DNA of 64,000 nt from Smaragdicoccus niigatensis DSM 44881 = NBRC 103563 (GCF_000380645.1 NZ_AQXZ01000008.1:1-64000), one strand, 5' to 3'; numbered from the stretch's first letter, positions 51,386 to 61,186 are shown. The notes: a model not told the origin generated them from the sequence alone. Translations and numbers: made by a program.

Positions 51386-53296
51386 GTGGATTCCGACGCG
51401 CAGCATCCCGACGACGACCGTGACGAGAGCATCGAAAACGCCGACGCAAGCGCCGAGGTCGCCGAGGAAAACGTCGAAACCCCAACGGCGACACCGAAAC
51501 GCAGGCTGAGCCGGAAGGTTCTGTTCGCCGGTGCCGGGGTCGCCATGGCCGCGATCGCGGCGTACGGCGTCGATATCTACGTGACCCACGGCGAGACCGG
51601 CCGGGGAACGAGCGTCCTCGGCGTCGACATCAGCGGAATCTCGCCGGCCGCCGCGCAGCAAAAGCTCGAAGGCCAGTTCCCGGAGATCGCGTCGAAGCCG
51701 GTGAGCCTCCGCGCTGGTGAGACCTCGGTCGAGATGGTCCCGGCGACCGCCGGTCTCGGTATCAACTGGAAGGCGACCGCAGAATCTGCGGCCCATCAGA
51801 GCTACAACCCCTTCAGCCGTCTCATCGCGCTGTTCCACACGCACGACATCGCACCGGTGCAGACCGTCGACGAGCCGAAGTTCAGCGCGGAGCTGCAGAG
51901 CGTGTCCGCCGCGATCAACCATGAGCAACTGCAGGGCGGCATCGTGTTCCACGGGTCGGTCCCGGAGGCGATCAACTCGATCGCGGGCCAGAAGCTCGAT
52001 GCGGCAAAGCTGCGCGGCGCGGTTCAAGACGGGTGGCCCACGGGCGGACCGGTCGAACTTCCGCTGACCGACCCAGGCGCCCTCGTCACCGACCAGGCGC
52101 TCAAGCAGACCATGCGCGAGGTCGCGATTCCGGCTTCGTCTGCTGACCTGGTCGTCCAGGGCGAGCAGAACATCAAGGCGACGCTCCCGCGCGATCGAAT
52201 CGGCGAGGTGCTGTCGTTCAAGCCGGACGGCAAGGGTGGGCTCGACGCGAAGTGGGACGTGAAGTCGGCGGAGAAGATCCTGGCCCCGCAACTCGCATCG
52301 ACGGAGAAGCCGGCCCGCGACGCCACGGTCGCGATCGGCGCCAAGGGGCCGTACGTCGTCGGCGAGCAATCGGGTCGCACGGTGGACTGGGGTAAGACCC
52401 TCGCGAACTTCAGCAAGGACATGCTCAAGCCGACCGACCGGGTGTTGACCGCGACCTACGGCGACTCGGTCCCCACGTTCAAGAAGGCCGACGCCGAGAA
52501 GCTGGGCATTCGCGAGGTCATCGGGGAGTTCTCCACGAGCGGCTTCGAGTACGCCTCCGGGGTGAACATTCGTCGCACTGCTGAGCAGGTCAACGGCGCG
52601 ATCGTCAAGCCGGGCGCGGACTTCTCGCTGAACGGCTGGACAGGTCCGCGGGGACTCGACCAGGGGTACGTCGAGTCCGGAGTGATCATCAACGGCCGTC
52701 CCGGTCGCGGTGTCGGCGGCGGCGTGAGCCAGTTCGCGACGACGCTGTACAACGCGGGCTACTTCGCTGGCATGGACGACATCGAACACCGTGAGCACAG
52801 CTACTACATCTCGCGCTATCCGGCCGGTCGGGAGGCGACGGTGTGGGAGGGCTCGATCGACGTCAAGTTCCGCAACCCGGCCAAGACCGGCGTCCTGATC
52901 CAGGCGATCGGCGACGACTCGTCGATCACGGTGCGGATCTGGGGTACGAAGACCGTCAACGTCGAGTCGATCAACGGTGGTCGCTGGGACTACACGAGTC
53001 CGTCGACGATTCGACTGCCAGAAGGGCCGGGCTGTGCGGCGTCGGGTGGTCAGGACGGATTCACCACGAGCGACACCCGCGTGATCCGCGACGCCACGAC
53101 GAATGCGGAGCGCTCGCGTGCCACGCGAATCGTCGTGTACGAGCCCGTGCCCGTCGTGATCTGCGAGAAGCCGAAGCCACCGGCGAAGCCCGACCCCAAG
53201 CCGGCCGACGATGCTAAGCCGGCGCCCGCGACGCCGACCACCACACCACCGACGACGACGCCGGAAGCGCCGCCCGCCGAGGTGCAGGAGCCATAG
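51386..53296 (+). CDS. VanW-family, peptidoglycan-binding-type membrane protein
   Basis: 636 residues from GTG 51386, which lies 7 nt after a GATACT -10-like box (leaderless); TTG 51371 is the alternative. A cytoplasmic acidic N-terminus, one helix (about 45-65), two YoaR/PG-binding-4-like repeats (about 75-370), then the VanW domain (about 375-540, with GEFSTSGFEYASGVNIRRTA and GRGVGGGVSQFATTLYNAGY). The tail is Pro/Thr-rich. Family function in the cell wall is unclear despite the vancomycin-cluster name. Confidence 0.87.
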   Translation: MDSDAQHPDDDRDESIENADASAEVAEENVETPTATPKRRLSRKVLFAGAGVAMAAIAAYGVDIYVTHGETGRGTSVLGVDISGISPAAAQQKLEGQFPEIASKPVSLRAGETSVEMVPATAGLGINWKATAESAAHQSYNPFSRLIALFHTHDIAPVQTVDEPKFSAELQSVSAAINHEQLQGGIVFHGSVPEAINSIAGQKLDAAKLRGAVQDGWPTGGPVELPLTDPGALVTDQALKQTMREVAIPASSADLVVQGEQNIKATLPRDRIGEVLSFKPDGKGGLDAKWDVKSAEKILAPQLASTEKPARDATVAIGAKGPYVVGEQSGRTVDWGKTLANFSKDMLKPTDRVLTATYGDSVPTFKKADAEKLGIREVIGEFSTSGFEYASGVNIRRTAEQVNGAIVKPGADFSLNGWTGPRGLDQGYVESGVIINGRPGRGVGGGVSQFATTLYNAGYFAGMDDIEHREHSYYISRYPAGREATVWEGSIDVKFRNPAKTGVLIQAIGDDSSITVRIWGTKTVNVESINGGRWDYTSPSTIRLPEGPGCAASGGQDGFTTSDTRVIRDATTNAERSRATRIVVYEPVPVVICEKPKPPAKPDPKPADDAKPAPATPTTTPPTTTPEAPPAEVQEP

Positions 53297-53316
53297 GGCA
53301 TGCCTAGGGTTGTGTC

Positions 53317-55311
53317 ATGAACCGCTTGCGGAACGCAACGAGTCCCTACCTGCGACAGCATGCGGACAATCCGGTCGACTGGTGGCAGTGGGGACCCTCG
53401 GCGATCGAGCAAGCCAAACAGCTCGATGTCCCGATCCTGCTGTCGGTCGGATATGCGGCGTGCCACTGGTGCCACGTGATGGCGCACGAGTCATTCGAGG
53501 ACCCGGCCACGGCGACCTTGATGAACAACAACTTCATCTGCATCAAGGTCGACCGCGAGGAGCGGCCCGACATCGACTCGGTCTATATGAACGCGACCGT
53601 CGCGATGATCGGCCAGGGTGGCTGGCCCATGACGTGCTTCTTGACTCCGGAGGGCGAGCCCTTCTTGTGCGGCACCTACTACCCGAAGACTCCGCGGGGT
53701 GGCATGCCGTCGTTCACCCAGGTGCTCGAAGCGGTCGCGCGGACATGGACATCGCGCCGTGCTGAGGTGGTCCGGGCTGCGTCGGGGATCTCCGCGCAAC
53801 TTCGCAAACAGAACGCCATTCCGCGGTTCGGCGGAACAGTCGGCCCGGAATTGCTCGACGCGGCCACGGCGAACGTGCTGCGCGACCTGGACCACGAGAA
53901 GGGCGGGTTCGGTGGGGCGCCCAAGTTCCCGCCGTCGTCGCTGCTCGAAGGGCTGTTGCGGAGTTACGAGCGGACCGGCGACTCGACGACGCTCGACGCG
54001 GTCGCCATCACCGCCGACGCGATGGCGCGCGGTGGGATCTACGACCAGCTCAAAGGTGGGTTCGCCCGCTATTCGGTCGACGCGGATTGGGTCGTTCCGC
54101 ACTTCGAGAAGATGCTCTACGACAACGCGTTGCTGTTGCGCGCGTACACGCACCTCGGGCGCCTCGGGTACGACTTCGCCCTGCGGATCAGCGCGGAGAC
54201 CGCGGAGTTTCTCCTCGCTGACCTGCGCACGTCCGAAGGCGGCTTCGCGTCGGCACTCGATGCGGACACCGACGGCGTCGAGGGACTCACGTATGTCTGG
54301 ACGCCCGAGCAACTCGACGAGGTGCTCGACCAGTCGGACAGCGACTGGGCCGCAGACCTTTTTCACGTGACGGTCGAGGGGACGTTCGAAGAGGGCGCGT
54401 CGGTGCTTCAGTTGCTCGCCGATCCGGACGATCCGGAGCGATTCGCGCGGGTCAAGGCGGCGTTGCTCAAGGCCCGGGAATCGCGGCCGCAGCCGGCGCG
54501 CGACGACAAGGTCGTCACGGCGTGGAACGGCATGGCGATCGCCGCGCTCGCGGAGGCGGGTGCGATTCATGGACGTCCGGAGTGGATCGCCGCCGCGGTC
54601 GAATGTGCCGAGTTCCTGCTCGACAAGCATGTGAAGAAGGGGCGCGTCCGGCGGTCGTCGCTCGGCGGTGCGGTAGGTAAGGCGCCGGGCGTCCTCGAGG
54701 ATTATGCGTGGCTCGCGACCGGCTTGCTGACGCTGAACCAGGTGACGGGCCAGCGGGAATGGCTCACGCACGCGCAGGAGATTCTGCAGCGGGCGATCAA
54801 CCACTTCGAGGTTCCGGGCGATCTGGGCAGCTGGTACGACACGGCCGATGACGCCGAGAGCCTCATCACACGACCGCGGGACGCCGTCGACGGGGCGACG
54901 CCGGCGGGCGCGTCGTCGCTTGCGGAAGCGTTGCAACTGGCTGCTGCGTTGAGCGATCCGGCCGAGGCACAGACCTACCGCGACCATGTCGCGCAGACCG
55001 TCGGCCGGTCCGCAGTCCTGCTCGCGCGCGCGAGTCGATCCGCCGGGCACTGGCTGGCCGTAGCCGAGGCGGAGATCGCATCGCTGCAGGTCGCGGTGGC
55101 GACGGACGGTGACCAGACGTTGGTCGAGGTTGCGCGACGACTCGCGCCCGGAGGAGCGGTCGTGGTCGCGGGGCCTCGCGATTCGATGCCGCTTTTGACG
55201 GATCGCGGACTCGTCGACGGCCAACCGGCGGCCTATGTCTGCCGCGGATACGTGTGCGATCTGCCGGTGACGACGGTCGAGGATCTCGCGGCGGCCCTCA
55301 AGACTTCATGA
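53317..55311 (+). CDS. YyaL-type thioredoxin-domain protein (DUF255)
   Basis: 664 residues. N-terminal thioredoxin-like domain with GYAACHWCHVMAHESFED (Cys-x2-Cys, about 47-64) and DREERPDIDSVYM. A large alpha/alpha-barrel-like part resembling N-acylglucosamine epimerases follows (about 200-660). Matches Rv1084 in place. Biochemical role unproven. It follows the VanW gene by 20 nt. Confidence 0.88.
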   Translation: MNRLRNATSPYLRQHADNPVDWWQWGPSAIEQAKQLDVPILLSVGYAACHWCHVMAHESFEDPATATLMNNNFICIKVDREERPDIDSVYMNATVAMIGQGGWPMTCFLTPEGEPFLCGTYYPKTPRGGMPSFTQVLEAVARTWTSRRAEVVRAASGISAQLRKQNAIPRFGGTVGPELLDAATANVLRDLDHEKGGFGGAPKFPPSSLLEGLLRSYERTGDSTTLDAVAITADAMARGGIYDQLKGGFARYSVDADWVVPHFEKMLYDNALLLRAYTHLGRLGYDFALRISAETAEFLLADLRTSEGGFASALDADTDGVEGLTYVWTPEQLDEVLDQSDSDWAADLFHVTVEGTFEEGASVLQLLADPDDPERFARVKAALLKARESRPQPARDDKVVTAWNGMAIAALAEAGAIHGRPEWIAAAVECAEFLLDKHVKKGRVRRSSLGGAVGKAPGVLEDYAWLATGLLTLNQVTGQREWLTHAQEILQRAINHFEVPGDLGSWYDTADDAESLITRPRDAVDGATPAGASSLAEALQLAAALSDPAEAQTYRDHVAQTVGRSAVLLARASRSAGHWLAVAEAEIASLQVAVATDGDQTLVEVARRLAPGGAVVVAGPRDSMPLLTDRGLVDGQPAAYVCRGYVCDLPVTTVEDLAAALKTS

Positions 55312-55355
55312 GCGGACGGGAATAATCCGCGGCGGCTGGGTGCTGAACGTGGCGT

Positions 55356-55373
55356 CACTTCAAGCTTGAAGTG
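55356..55373. promoter_or_regulatory. 18-bp perfect palindrome before ribA
   Basis: CACTTCAAGCTTGAAGTG reads the same on both strands and lies 25 bp before the ribA start. The form suits a MarR- or MerR-type dimer site. No such regulator is encoded nearby. Confidence 0.55.
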
Positions 55374-55397
55374 AATCGCCGACGCCGAGGAGCCATC

Positions 55398-56057
55398 ATG
55401 ACCGCCGCGCTGCGCCCCACTGCGGGGCTGGTCCCCGCCACGGTCCGTACTCACGTGCGAATCCCGCTGACGTTCGCCGACGGGTACTCGACCGTCGCCG
55501 ACGTCTTCACGTTCTTCGACCTCGTCGACAACCGCGAGCACCTGCTCCTGGGGCTGGGGGACTGGCGCGGTGCGCTCGATCGCGGTGACGCTCCCATCGT
55601 GCGCCCGCACAGCGAATGCCTCACGGGCGATGTGTTCGGTTCGCAGCGTTGCGACTGCGGCCCGCAGCTGCGCGAAGCGGTCGAGCGGATCGCGGCCGAA
55701 GGTGGATTCCTGCTGTACCTCCGCCAGGAAGGTCGCGGAATCGGCTTGTACGCCAAGCTCGACGCCTACGCGTTGCAGGACTCCGGCCTCGACACCTACG
55801 AGGCGAACGTCGCACTCGGGCACGGCGAGGACGAACGCGACTACCGCGTTGCCGCGCAGATGCTGCTGTCGTTCGGTGCCGACCGCATTCGACTCCTGAG
55901 CAACAACCCCGACAAGGCTGCACAGCTCGAGGAATTCGGCATCGCGGTCGACGAGCAGATCGCGACCGGCGTGCACCTTTCTGGAGCCAACGCGCGATAT
56001 CTGCTTGCCAAGCGCGACCACACCTCGCACACGATCGATTTGGGGATGATCGCATGA
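55398..56057 (+). CDS. ribA: GTP cyclohydrolase II
   Basis: 219 residues from ATG 55398. The zinc cysteines are in SECLTGDVFGSQRCDCGPQ (about 68-86), and the catalytic region is RQEGRGIGLYAKLDAYALQD. It opens GTP to the first riboflavin intermediate. It lacks the DHBP-synthase half found in the housekeeping RibBA of mycobacteria, so it is probably a second copy. Start ATG of the dioxygenase overlaps its stop. Confidence 0.88.
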   Translation: MTAALRPTAGLVPATVRTHVRIPLTFADGYSTVADVFTFFDLVDNREHLLLGLGDWRGALDRGDAPIVRPHSECLTGDVFGSQRCDCGPQLREAVERIAAEGGFLLYLRQEGRGIGLYAKLDAYALQDSGLDTYEANVALGHGEDERDYRVAAQMLLSFGADRIRLLSNNPDKAAQLEEFGIAVDEQIATGVHLSGANARYLLAKRDHTSHTIDLGMIA

Positions 56058-56929
56058 CCACCACTGCCATCGCTGACCGCCTGATCCCGGCACACCATCC
56101 GTTCGCCGCCCACCTTCGGCACGTCGCGACCACGGGCTCGCACCGCGAGTGGACTCCCGACGACGGGCCGCTCCCGGCGCTGTACGTCAGTCACGGTGCT
56201 CCGCCGCTCTTTGAAGACGGCCCATGGATGCGCGAACTCCACGACTGGGCGCGTGCCCTTCCCAAGCCGAAGGCGATCCTCATCGTCAGCGCGCACTGGG
56301 AGTCGAAGAGCCTCGGCATCACGAGCACGCAGCCGTCGGAACTGGTGTACGACTTCGGTGGTTTCGACCGCTTGTACTACCAGATGCGATACGACACCCC
56401 GGAGAGCACAACGCTCGCCGCGCAGCTCAAGGGCGTGCTCGCCGATACCGAGCACGTCTACGAACACCGTCGCGGCATCGACCACGGCGCCTGGGTTCCG
56501 CTCAAGGTCATGTACCCGGAGGCGGATATCCCGGTCCTGCAGTTGAGCCTGCCGACCACGGGAACCGACCGGCTGCTGCGGCTGGGAATGCGCTTGAAGG
56601 CGCTTCGTGAGCAGGGCGTTCTGGTGATCGGCTCGGGCTTCATGACCCACGGGCTGCCGTATGTCGACTGGGCGAACCCCGACCGCGTGCCGCGCTGGTC
56701 GTCCGAGTTCGATTCCTGGGCCACTGATGCCCTGGCCCGCGGCGACGTCGACGAGCTGCAGAGCTTCTGGACCAAGGCGCCCGGGATTCATATGGCGCAT
56801 CCGACGGTCGAGCACTTCACGCCACTGTTCGTGACGCTCGGTGCCGCGACCGACCCCACCGTGCCGGTCGAGAACGTCATCGACGGCTACATGCTGGGCC
56901 TGTCGAAGCGGAGTTTCCAAGTCGTCTGA
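56054..56929 (+). CDS. DODA-type extradiol ring-cleavage dioxygenase (LigB family)
   Basis: 291 residues from ATG 56054. Class III extradiol fold: LYVSHGAPPLF (about 38-48), LIVSAHWESK (about 75-84), GIDHGAWVPL and GSGFMTHGLP carry the iron and proton-relay histidines. Plant and bacterial relatives open dihydroxy-aromatics such as DOPA. Coupling to a GTP cyclohydrolase II suggests a pathway using an aromatic or pterin-like product; this is inference. Confidence 0.86.
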   Translation: MTTTAIADRLIPAHHPFAAHLRHVATTGSHREWTPDDGPLPALYVSHGAPPLFEDGPWMRELHDWARALPKPKAILIVSAHWESKSLGITSTQPSELVYDFGGFDRLYYQMRYDTPESTTLAAQLKGVLADTEHVYEHRRGIDHGAWVPLKVMYPEADIPVLQLSLPTTGTDRLLRLGMRLKALREQGVLVIGSGFMTHGLPYVDWANPDRVPRWSSEFDSWATDALARGDVDELQSFWTKAPGIHMAHPTVEHFTPLFVTLGAATDPTVPVENVIDGYMLGLSKRSFQVV

Positions 56930-56936
56930 GAAGTAA

Positions 56937-56972
56937 AAACAGGCTCTCGATCCGTCGATCCAGAGCCTGTTT
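56937..56972. terminator. Bidirectional terminator after the dioxygenase gene
   Basis: AAACAGGCTCT (56937-56947) and AGAGCCTGTTT (56962-56972) form an 11-bp stem ending in A and T runs on both sides. It serves the convergent dioxygenase (+) and GH25-like gene (-). Confidence 0.8.
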
Positions 56973-56980
56973 GCGCGGAA

Positions 56981-57691
56981 TCAGCAGCCGTAGTCGTAGT
57001 CCAGGCCGTTCGCGACGTACTGCACGAGGTAAGTCGTGCCGCCGGCGAACTGGTAACCGGTGCAGTACTTGCGTGCGGCGAGTGTGTTCGACTGGCCGGT
57101 GGCGACCCAGTTGGACCAACCGGGCTTCCATCCGCCGGTGATCTGCTGCCACATCGACGCGGTGCTGTACACGCCGACGAAACCGGCGCCCTTGGCGAGC
57201 AGTGCGTCGCGCTCACCCAGCAAGCTCTGCTGGTTTTGGAGTGTGTCTGCGTTCCAGGAGTTCGAGGCTTCAACGTCGAGCCACCACGTCGAGCTGCGCA
57301 CCCCGGCACTGGCCGCGGCGTCCCAGGCCCAGACTCCAGCGTTGTAGCCGTAGTTGTACGCCCGGCACTGCTGATCGCCGGTCGCGCACTGCTTCGGACC
57401 CGAAGTGTCGTGGGTCGTCTGGTCGTACCAACCGGTGTTCACGTACAGGCTGTAGCTTTTGAACTTCGCTGCCTCGGACGCCATGCACGAGTTGGTCGAG
57501 TAACCCAGGCCGCCGGTCACACCCACGATTCCGAAGCTCGAACCCTTCGGGATCGGCTTGTTGCAGTTCGGGTAACTGACGTCATTGCCCGTCGTTCCCG
57601 TGGTGTACTGGCCCACCGCGGATGCGGTACCCGTGCCCAAGATAATTGCGGCACTTATTCCCGCAATCAAACCGGCGAACGTTCGCTTCAA
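56981..57691 (-). CDS. Secreted GH25/DUF1906-like hydrolase
   Basis: 236 residues from TTG 57691, with AAGGAG 6 nt upstream; the open frame goes further but the signal peptide (KRTFAGLIAGISAAIILG...ASA) begins here. The mature TIM-barrel-like domain has GNDVSYPNC, GIVGVTGG, YVNTGWYD, TWWLDVEASNSW and GVYSTASMW, as in lysozyme-like GH25 or Rv2525c-like proteins. Six cysteines suggest disulfides. Likely acts on the cell wall. Confidence 0.8.
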   Translation of the reverse strand: MKRTFAGLIAGISAAIILGTGTASAVGQYTTGTTGNDVSYPNCNKPIPKGSSFGIVGVTGGLGYSTNSCMASEAAKFKSYSLYVNTGWYDQTTHDTSGPKQCATGDQQCRAYNYGYNAGVWAWDAAASAGVRSSTWWLDVEASNSWNADTLQNQQSLLGERDALLAKGAGFVGVYSTASMWQQITGGWKPGWSNWVATGQSNTLAARKYCTGYQFAGGTTYLVQYVANGLDYDYGC

Positions 57692-57965
57692 GTAAAACTC
57701 CTTGCATCTGTTCCGGCCATGCGTCATTGCAGGTCGGATTCGCAAGAAGATCGCGAGTGGGGAATTGCGCGTTACCGCGTCTTCGCAGCTCGGTTAGGTA
57801 TTAATACGGGCGGTTCGGCATGAAAACTATTATTTTGCAATGGCTTTGGCAAAGAATATCGAAAACCGGCCGTGTGATCCTTTTCACGAGAAATGCATTC
57901 TGTGGAATAGGATTTAGGGCGCTCGGGACTGCGGATCAAATTGAAATGTGAATGATAATTTGTAG
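57692..57965. other. AT-rich intergenic region
   Basis: About 270 bp between two minus-strand genes, clearly richer in A+T than the rest of the window (for example around 57795-57850 and 57940-57965). It has no open frame of note. It probably holds the promoter of the GH25-like gene. The base bias may mark a foreign origin or a site bound by a Lsr2-type silencer. Confidence 0.5.
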
Positions 57966-59492
57966 CTAAGGCTGACGCGACCGGCTGCCGTATCGCAGCG
58001 GTGGATAGCCGCGCCGGTCGGTCCAGGTCTTCGTCTCGACCGGGCGGCCCCGAAGGTGGATCGTCTCGTAGCGCATCCACTTTTCTCGCATCGACGGTGC
58101 TGCGGCGATCACCGATTCGCTCGCGAGGATGCGCTGCCGCACGCCTTTGGCCGCCTCGGTGAGACGCGCGGCCTCGTTGACCGGATCGCCGATCACGGTG
58201 AATTCAAGGCGCTTCTTCGAACCCACGTCGCCCGCGAAAACCGTGCCGCGGGAGAGCCCGATCCCGATGTCGAGTTCGCCGGTGGCCAACACTTCATCGC
58301 GGATGCGAAGTGCGGTTTGGAGTGCTGCCTCGGCGTCGTTGTCGAGCTGGATCGGTGCCCCGAAGATGCACAGCGCCGCGTCGCCTTCGAACTTGTTGAC
58401 CAGCCCGCAGTTGTCCTCGGTCGCGTCGACGACGGTCGCGAGCAGGCGGTTGATTTTCTCGACGAACAACTGCGGTGGGATCTTGTGTGCGAGTTCGGTC
58501 GACCCCACGATGTCGACGAACAGCGCCGTGACTTCGCACAGTTCGCCGGTCATGGCGGATTCGTTGAGGCTGCTGCCGGCGGCGAGGGCGCGCTCGGCGA
58601 CATCGATCCCAACGTGGCGGTCGAACACATTGCGAACGCGTTCGCGCTCGCGCAGGGATTCCGTCATGTCGTTCACCGAGGCCTGCAGGACGCCGACCTC
58701 GCTGGTGAACTCGACCGGGACACTCACGTCGAGGTCCCCGGCGGTGATCCGGCCGATTGCCTCCTCGAGTTCACGAAGCGGGACCGCGACCGATTTCGCG
58801 AAGGCGAGCGTGGCAACCAATCCGAACAGGATCGCACCGGCGCAGATGACGAGCGCACCACGCATCTTGTCGTCGGGTGCCGCCACCCGATCGGTCAGAA
58901 CGAGGATCACGCTGAGGATCGGGAGTCCGCTCGCGAGTGCCCACGTTATCCCGACGCGAGCGAGGGCGCTGAGGCTGCGATCGCGCACCGGGATGACCGA
59001 TGCCAGCACCGGCACGGCAGGTCGCAGTGCGCGATCCATGGCGAGGTACGCGAACGCACACGACGCGAGCCCGCCGGCGAGGATGAGCTGCATCGTCGTG
59101 AAGAGGACGTCGGTATAGCCGAATGCGATCGAGAGCGCGGCTTCGAGAATCGTTCCCGGTATCCACAGTGATGCGGACAAAACCGCCATCTTGAACGGCA
59201 GGCGGAGGACTCGGCGCGCTTCACCCTTCGTGGGTGGCCGGCCGGCCCGCCACCACGTCAGTCCTCGCTGTTGCATTCGCCAGGCGACGAAAGGCCCGAT
59301 GATGATGCCGATCCCCACGTATCCGAACGTGAAGGCCAGGACGGCACCCAGGTTGCTGCCCGTGCGTTGCAGAACGCCGGTCAGCCACAGCTCGATCATG
59401 ACGACGACGAACCCGCCCAAACCACACAGGATGGCGATCGCGGTGAAGCCCGCGGGGGATCGCAACGCCCATCTGGCGAGACGATCGATCAT
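57966..59492 (-). CDS. Membrane class III adenylate cyclase with HAMP domain
   Basis: 508 residues. Six N-terminal helices (to about 240), a HAMP domain (about 235-290, with VPLRELEEAIGRITAGDLDV), then a class III cyclase domain (about 320-480). Metal aspartates are in LFVDIVGSTE and EGDAALCIFGAP, the substrate Lys in NKFEG, and VIGDPVNEAARL carries the transition-state residues. Same build as Rv1318c-Rv1320c and Rv3645. Makes cAMP in response to membrane or fatty-acid signals. Confidence 0.92.
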   Translation of the reverse strand: MIDRLARWALRSPAGFTAIAILCGLGGFVVVMIELWLTGVLQRTGSNLGAVLAFTFGYVGIGIIIGPFVAWRMQQRGLTWWRAGRPPTKGEARRVLRLPFKMAVLSASLWIPGTILEAALSIAFGYTDVLFTTMQLILAGGLASCAFAYLAMDRALRPAVPVLASVIPVRDRSLSALARVGITWALASGLPILSVILVLTDRVAAPDDKMRGALVICAGAILFGLVATLAFAKSVAVPLRELEEAIGRITAGDLDVSVPVEFTSEVGVLQASVNDMTESLRERERVRNVFDRHVGIDVAERALAAGSSLNESAMTGELCEVTALFVDIVGSTELAHKIPPQLFVEKINRLLATVVDATEDNCGLVNKFEGDAALCIFGAPIQLDNDAEAALQTALRIRDEVLATGELDIGIGLSRGTVFAGDVGSKKRLEFTVIGDPVNEAARLTEAAKGVRQRILASESVIAAAPSMREKWMRYETIHLRGRPVETKTWTDRRGYPPLRYGSRSRQP

Positions 59493-59569
59493 CGCGGACC
59501 CCGTGTTTCTTCGGCTCTACCTGCGACTGTAGAGCCGGGTGGGGCGGTCGCGCGCCGAGTTGATCCGGT

Positions 59570-60238
59570 CTAGGCGGCGACGACGAACCACACCGCGATG
59601 TAGTGGCAGATCGCGGCGACAACCGTTGCGGCGTGGAAGAACTCGTGATGACCGAAGTGCGTCGGCCACGGGTTCGGCCATTTGGTGGCGTACAGGATCG
59701 CGCCGACGCTGTAGATCACGCCACCGACGGCGAGCAGCACCATCGGAGTCACGCCGGCGGTGTGCAGCAGCGTTCCCGCGTAGGGGACGATGGCCCAGCC
59801 GAGGATGATGTAGAGCGGAACGCCCACCCAGCGGGGTGCGGTCGGCCAGAACATCTTGAGCGCGACGCCGAGGGCGGCGGAAACCCAGACCACGATCAGC
59901 AGCGGAATTCCGGTGGAGCGGGGGAGTCCGAGCAGCGTGAACGGGGTGTAGCTACCGGCGATGAACAGGAAGATCATCGAATGGTCCGCGCGCTTCATCC
60001 AGGTGCGGGCTTCGACGGTCTTCCAGGTGATCCGGTGATAGATCGCCGAGATTCCGAACAAGCCCCAAATGGTGACGGTGTAGATGGCGGTGGCAACGGC
60101 GGCGGTCGGGCTCACACTTCCGGCGTAGGCGACGAGCACCACTCCCGCGAACAGTGCGACCAGGAAGGACCACGCGTGAATCCAGCCGCGAAGCTTCGGC
60201 TTCACGGCCTTGATGGCGTTCTCCAGGGCTGCGGTCAT
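59570..60238 (-). CDS. Hemolysin III family membrane protein
   Basis: 222 residues from ATG 60238 with GAGG 8 nt upstream. Seven helices and the PAQR/HlyIII signature: YHRITWK near the first helices (SAIYHR), [14 protein letters not shown], and [20 protein letters not shown] with zinc-type histidines. Matches Rv1085c and is divergent from the prenyltransferase as in M. tuberculosis. Cellular role uncertain. Confidence 0.9.
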   Translation of the reverse strand: MTAALENAIKAVKPKLRGWIHAWSFLVALFAGVVLVAYAGSVSPTAAVATAIYTVTIWGLFGISAIYHRITWKTVEARTWMKRADHSMIFLFIAGSYTPFTLLGLPRSTGIPLLIVVWVSAALGVALKMFWPTAPRWVGVPLYIILGWAIVPYAGTLLHTAGVTPMVLLAVGGVIYSVGAILYATKWPNPWPTHFGHHEFFHAATVVAAICHYIAVWFVVAA

Positions 60239-60266
60239 AAGGGTTACCTCTTCGTGTGTCAGTAAC

Positions 60267-60288
60267 AAACTTACGGTGCCGTAGGTTT
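60267..60288. promoter_or_regulatory. 22-bp inverted repeat between hemolysin III and prenyltransferase genes
   Basis: AAACTTACGG (60267-60276), TG, CCGTAGGTTT (60279-60288): nine of ten pairs. TACGG-CCGTA cores are typical TetR-family operators of mycolata. It lies 28 bp before the hemolysin III start. The regulator is not in the window. Confidence 0.55.
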
Positions 60289-60344
60289 GGGCTGAAGTCC
60301 CTTGTGGCCATTGTCACCCAGGACCGGGTTCGCGAGTAGTCTGA

Positions 60345-61121
60345 TTGATCGTGACGACGCCGCGCGGTCTTGTGTACCGGCTTTATGAGCGCCGATTGCT
60401 GCGTCAGCTTGCGAAGGCCCAAAGGCCTCGTCACGTCGCTGTCATGTGTGATGGAAATAGGCGGTGGGCCCGCGAAAACGGCTTTACCGATGTGGCCCAC
60501 GGGCACCGGATGGGCGCTCTTAAGATCGCCGAATTGCTGCGCTGGTGCGATGAAGCGGGGATCGAGCTCGCGACGATCTACTTGCTGTCGACCGAGAACC
60601 TCCGCCGCGATTCCAGCGAACTCGACTCACTGTTCGAAATCATCGGCGACGTCGTCGACGAGATCTCGGCACCGGACCAGAACTGGCGGGTTCGGATCGT
60701 CGGCCAACTCGACTTGTTGCCGGACTTCGCGGCTACGCGCTTCGAGTCCGCCGCCGCCCGGACGGAGGGGCGTACGGGCGCGACGGTCAACGTTGCCGTC
60801 GGATATGGCGGTCGGCAGGAAATCGTCGACGCGGTGAAGTCGCTTGTCGCCGCGAAGCAGGCTGAGGGCCTCTCGGGTACTGCCTTGACCGAGGCGATCA
60901 CCAAGGAAGCGATCGGCGAGAACCTGTACACCCAGGGCCAGCCGGACCCCGACCTCGTCATCCGCACCTCGGGTGAGCAGCGGCTTTCCGGATTCCTGTT
61001 GTGGCAGAGCGCCTACTCGGAGATCTGGTTCACCGAGGCTTATTGGCCGGAGTTCCGGCACGTGGACTTCCTTCGCGCGCTGCGGGATTACGCCGCGCGG
61101 CACCGGCGGTTCGGGACTTAA
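60345..61121 (+). CDS. cis-Prenyltransferase (short-chain Z-isoprenyl diphosphate synthase, Rv1086-like)
   Basis: 258 residues from TTG 60345 (GTG 60351 also possible). UPP-synthase fold: VMCDGNRRWARENGF (about 31-45, catalytic Asp), STENLRRDSSEL, NVAVGYGGRQEI and RTSGEQRLSGFLLWQSAYSE. By place and length it equals Rv1086, which makes Z,E-farnesyl diphosphate, the first step to decaprenyl carriers. A full-length UppS is expected elsewhere. Confidence 0.88.
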   Translation: MIVTTPRGLVYRLYERRLLRQLAKAQRPRHVAVMCDGNRRWARENGFTDVAHGHRMGALKIAELLRWCDEAGIELATIYLLSTENLRRDSSELDSLFEIIGDVVDEISAPDQNWRVRIVGQLDLLPDFAATRFESAAARTEGRTGATVNVAVGYGGRQEIVDAVKSLVAAKQAEGLSGTALTEAITKEAIGENLYTQGQPDPDLVIRTSGEQRLSGFLLWQSAYSEIWFTEAYWPEFRHVDFLRALRDYAARHRRFGT

Positions 61122-61186
61122 CGGCGATAGCGGGAGGATTGCCGTTTCGTCCGTTTTGCGCCTCTAGATCTTGTAGTTTCAACGAC

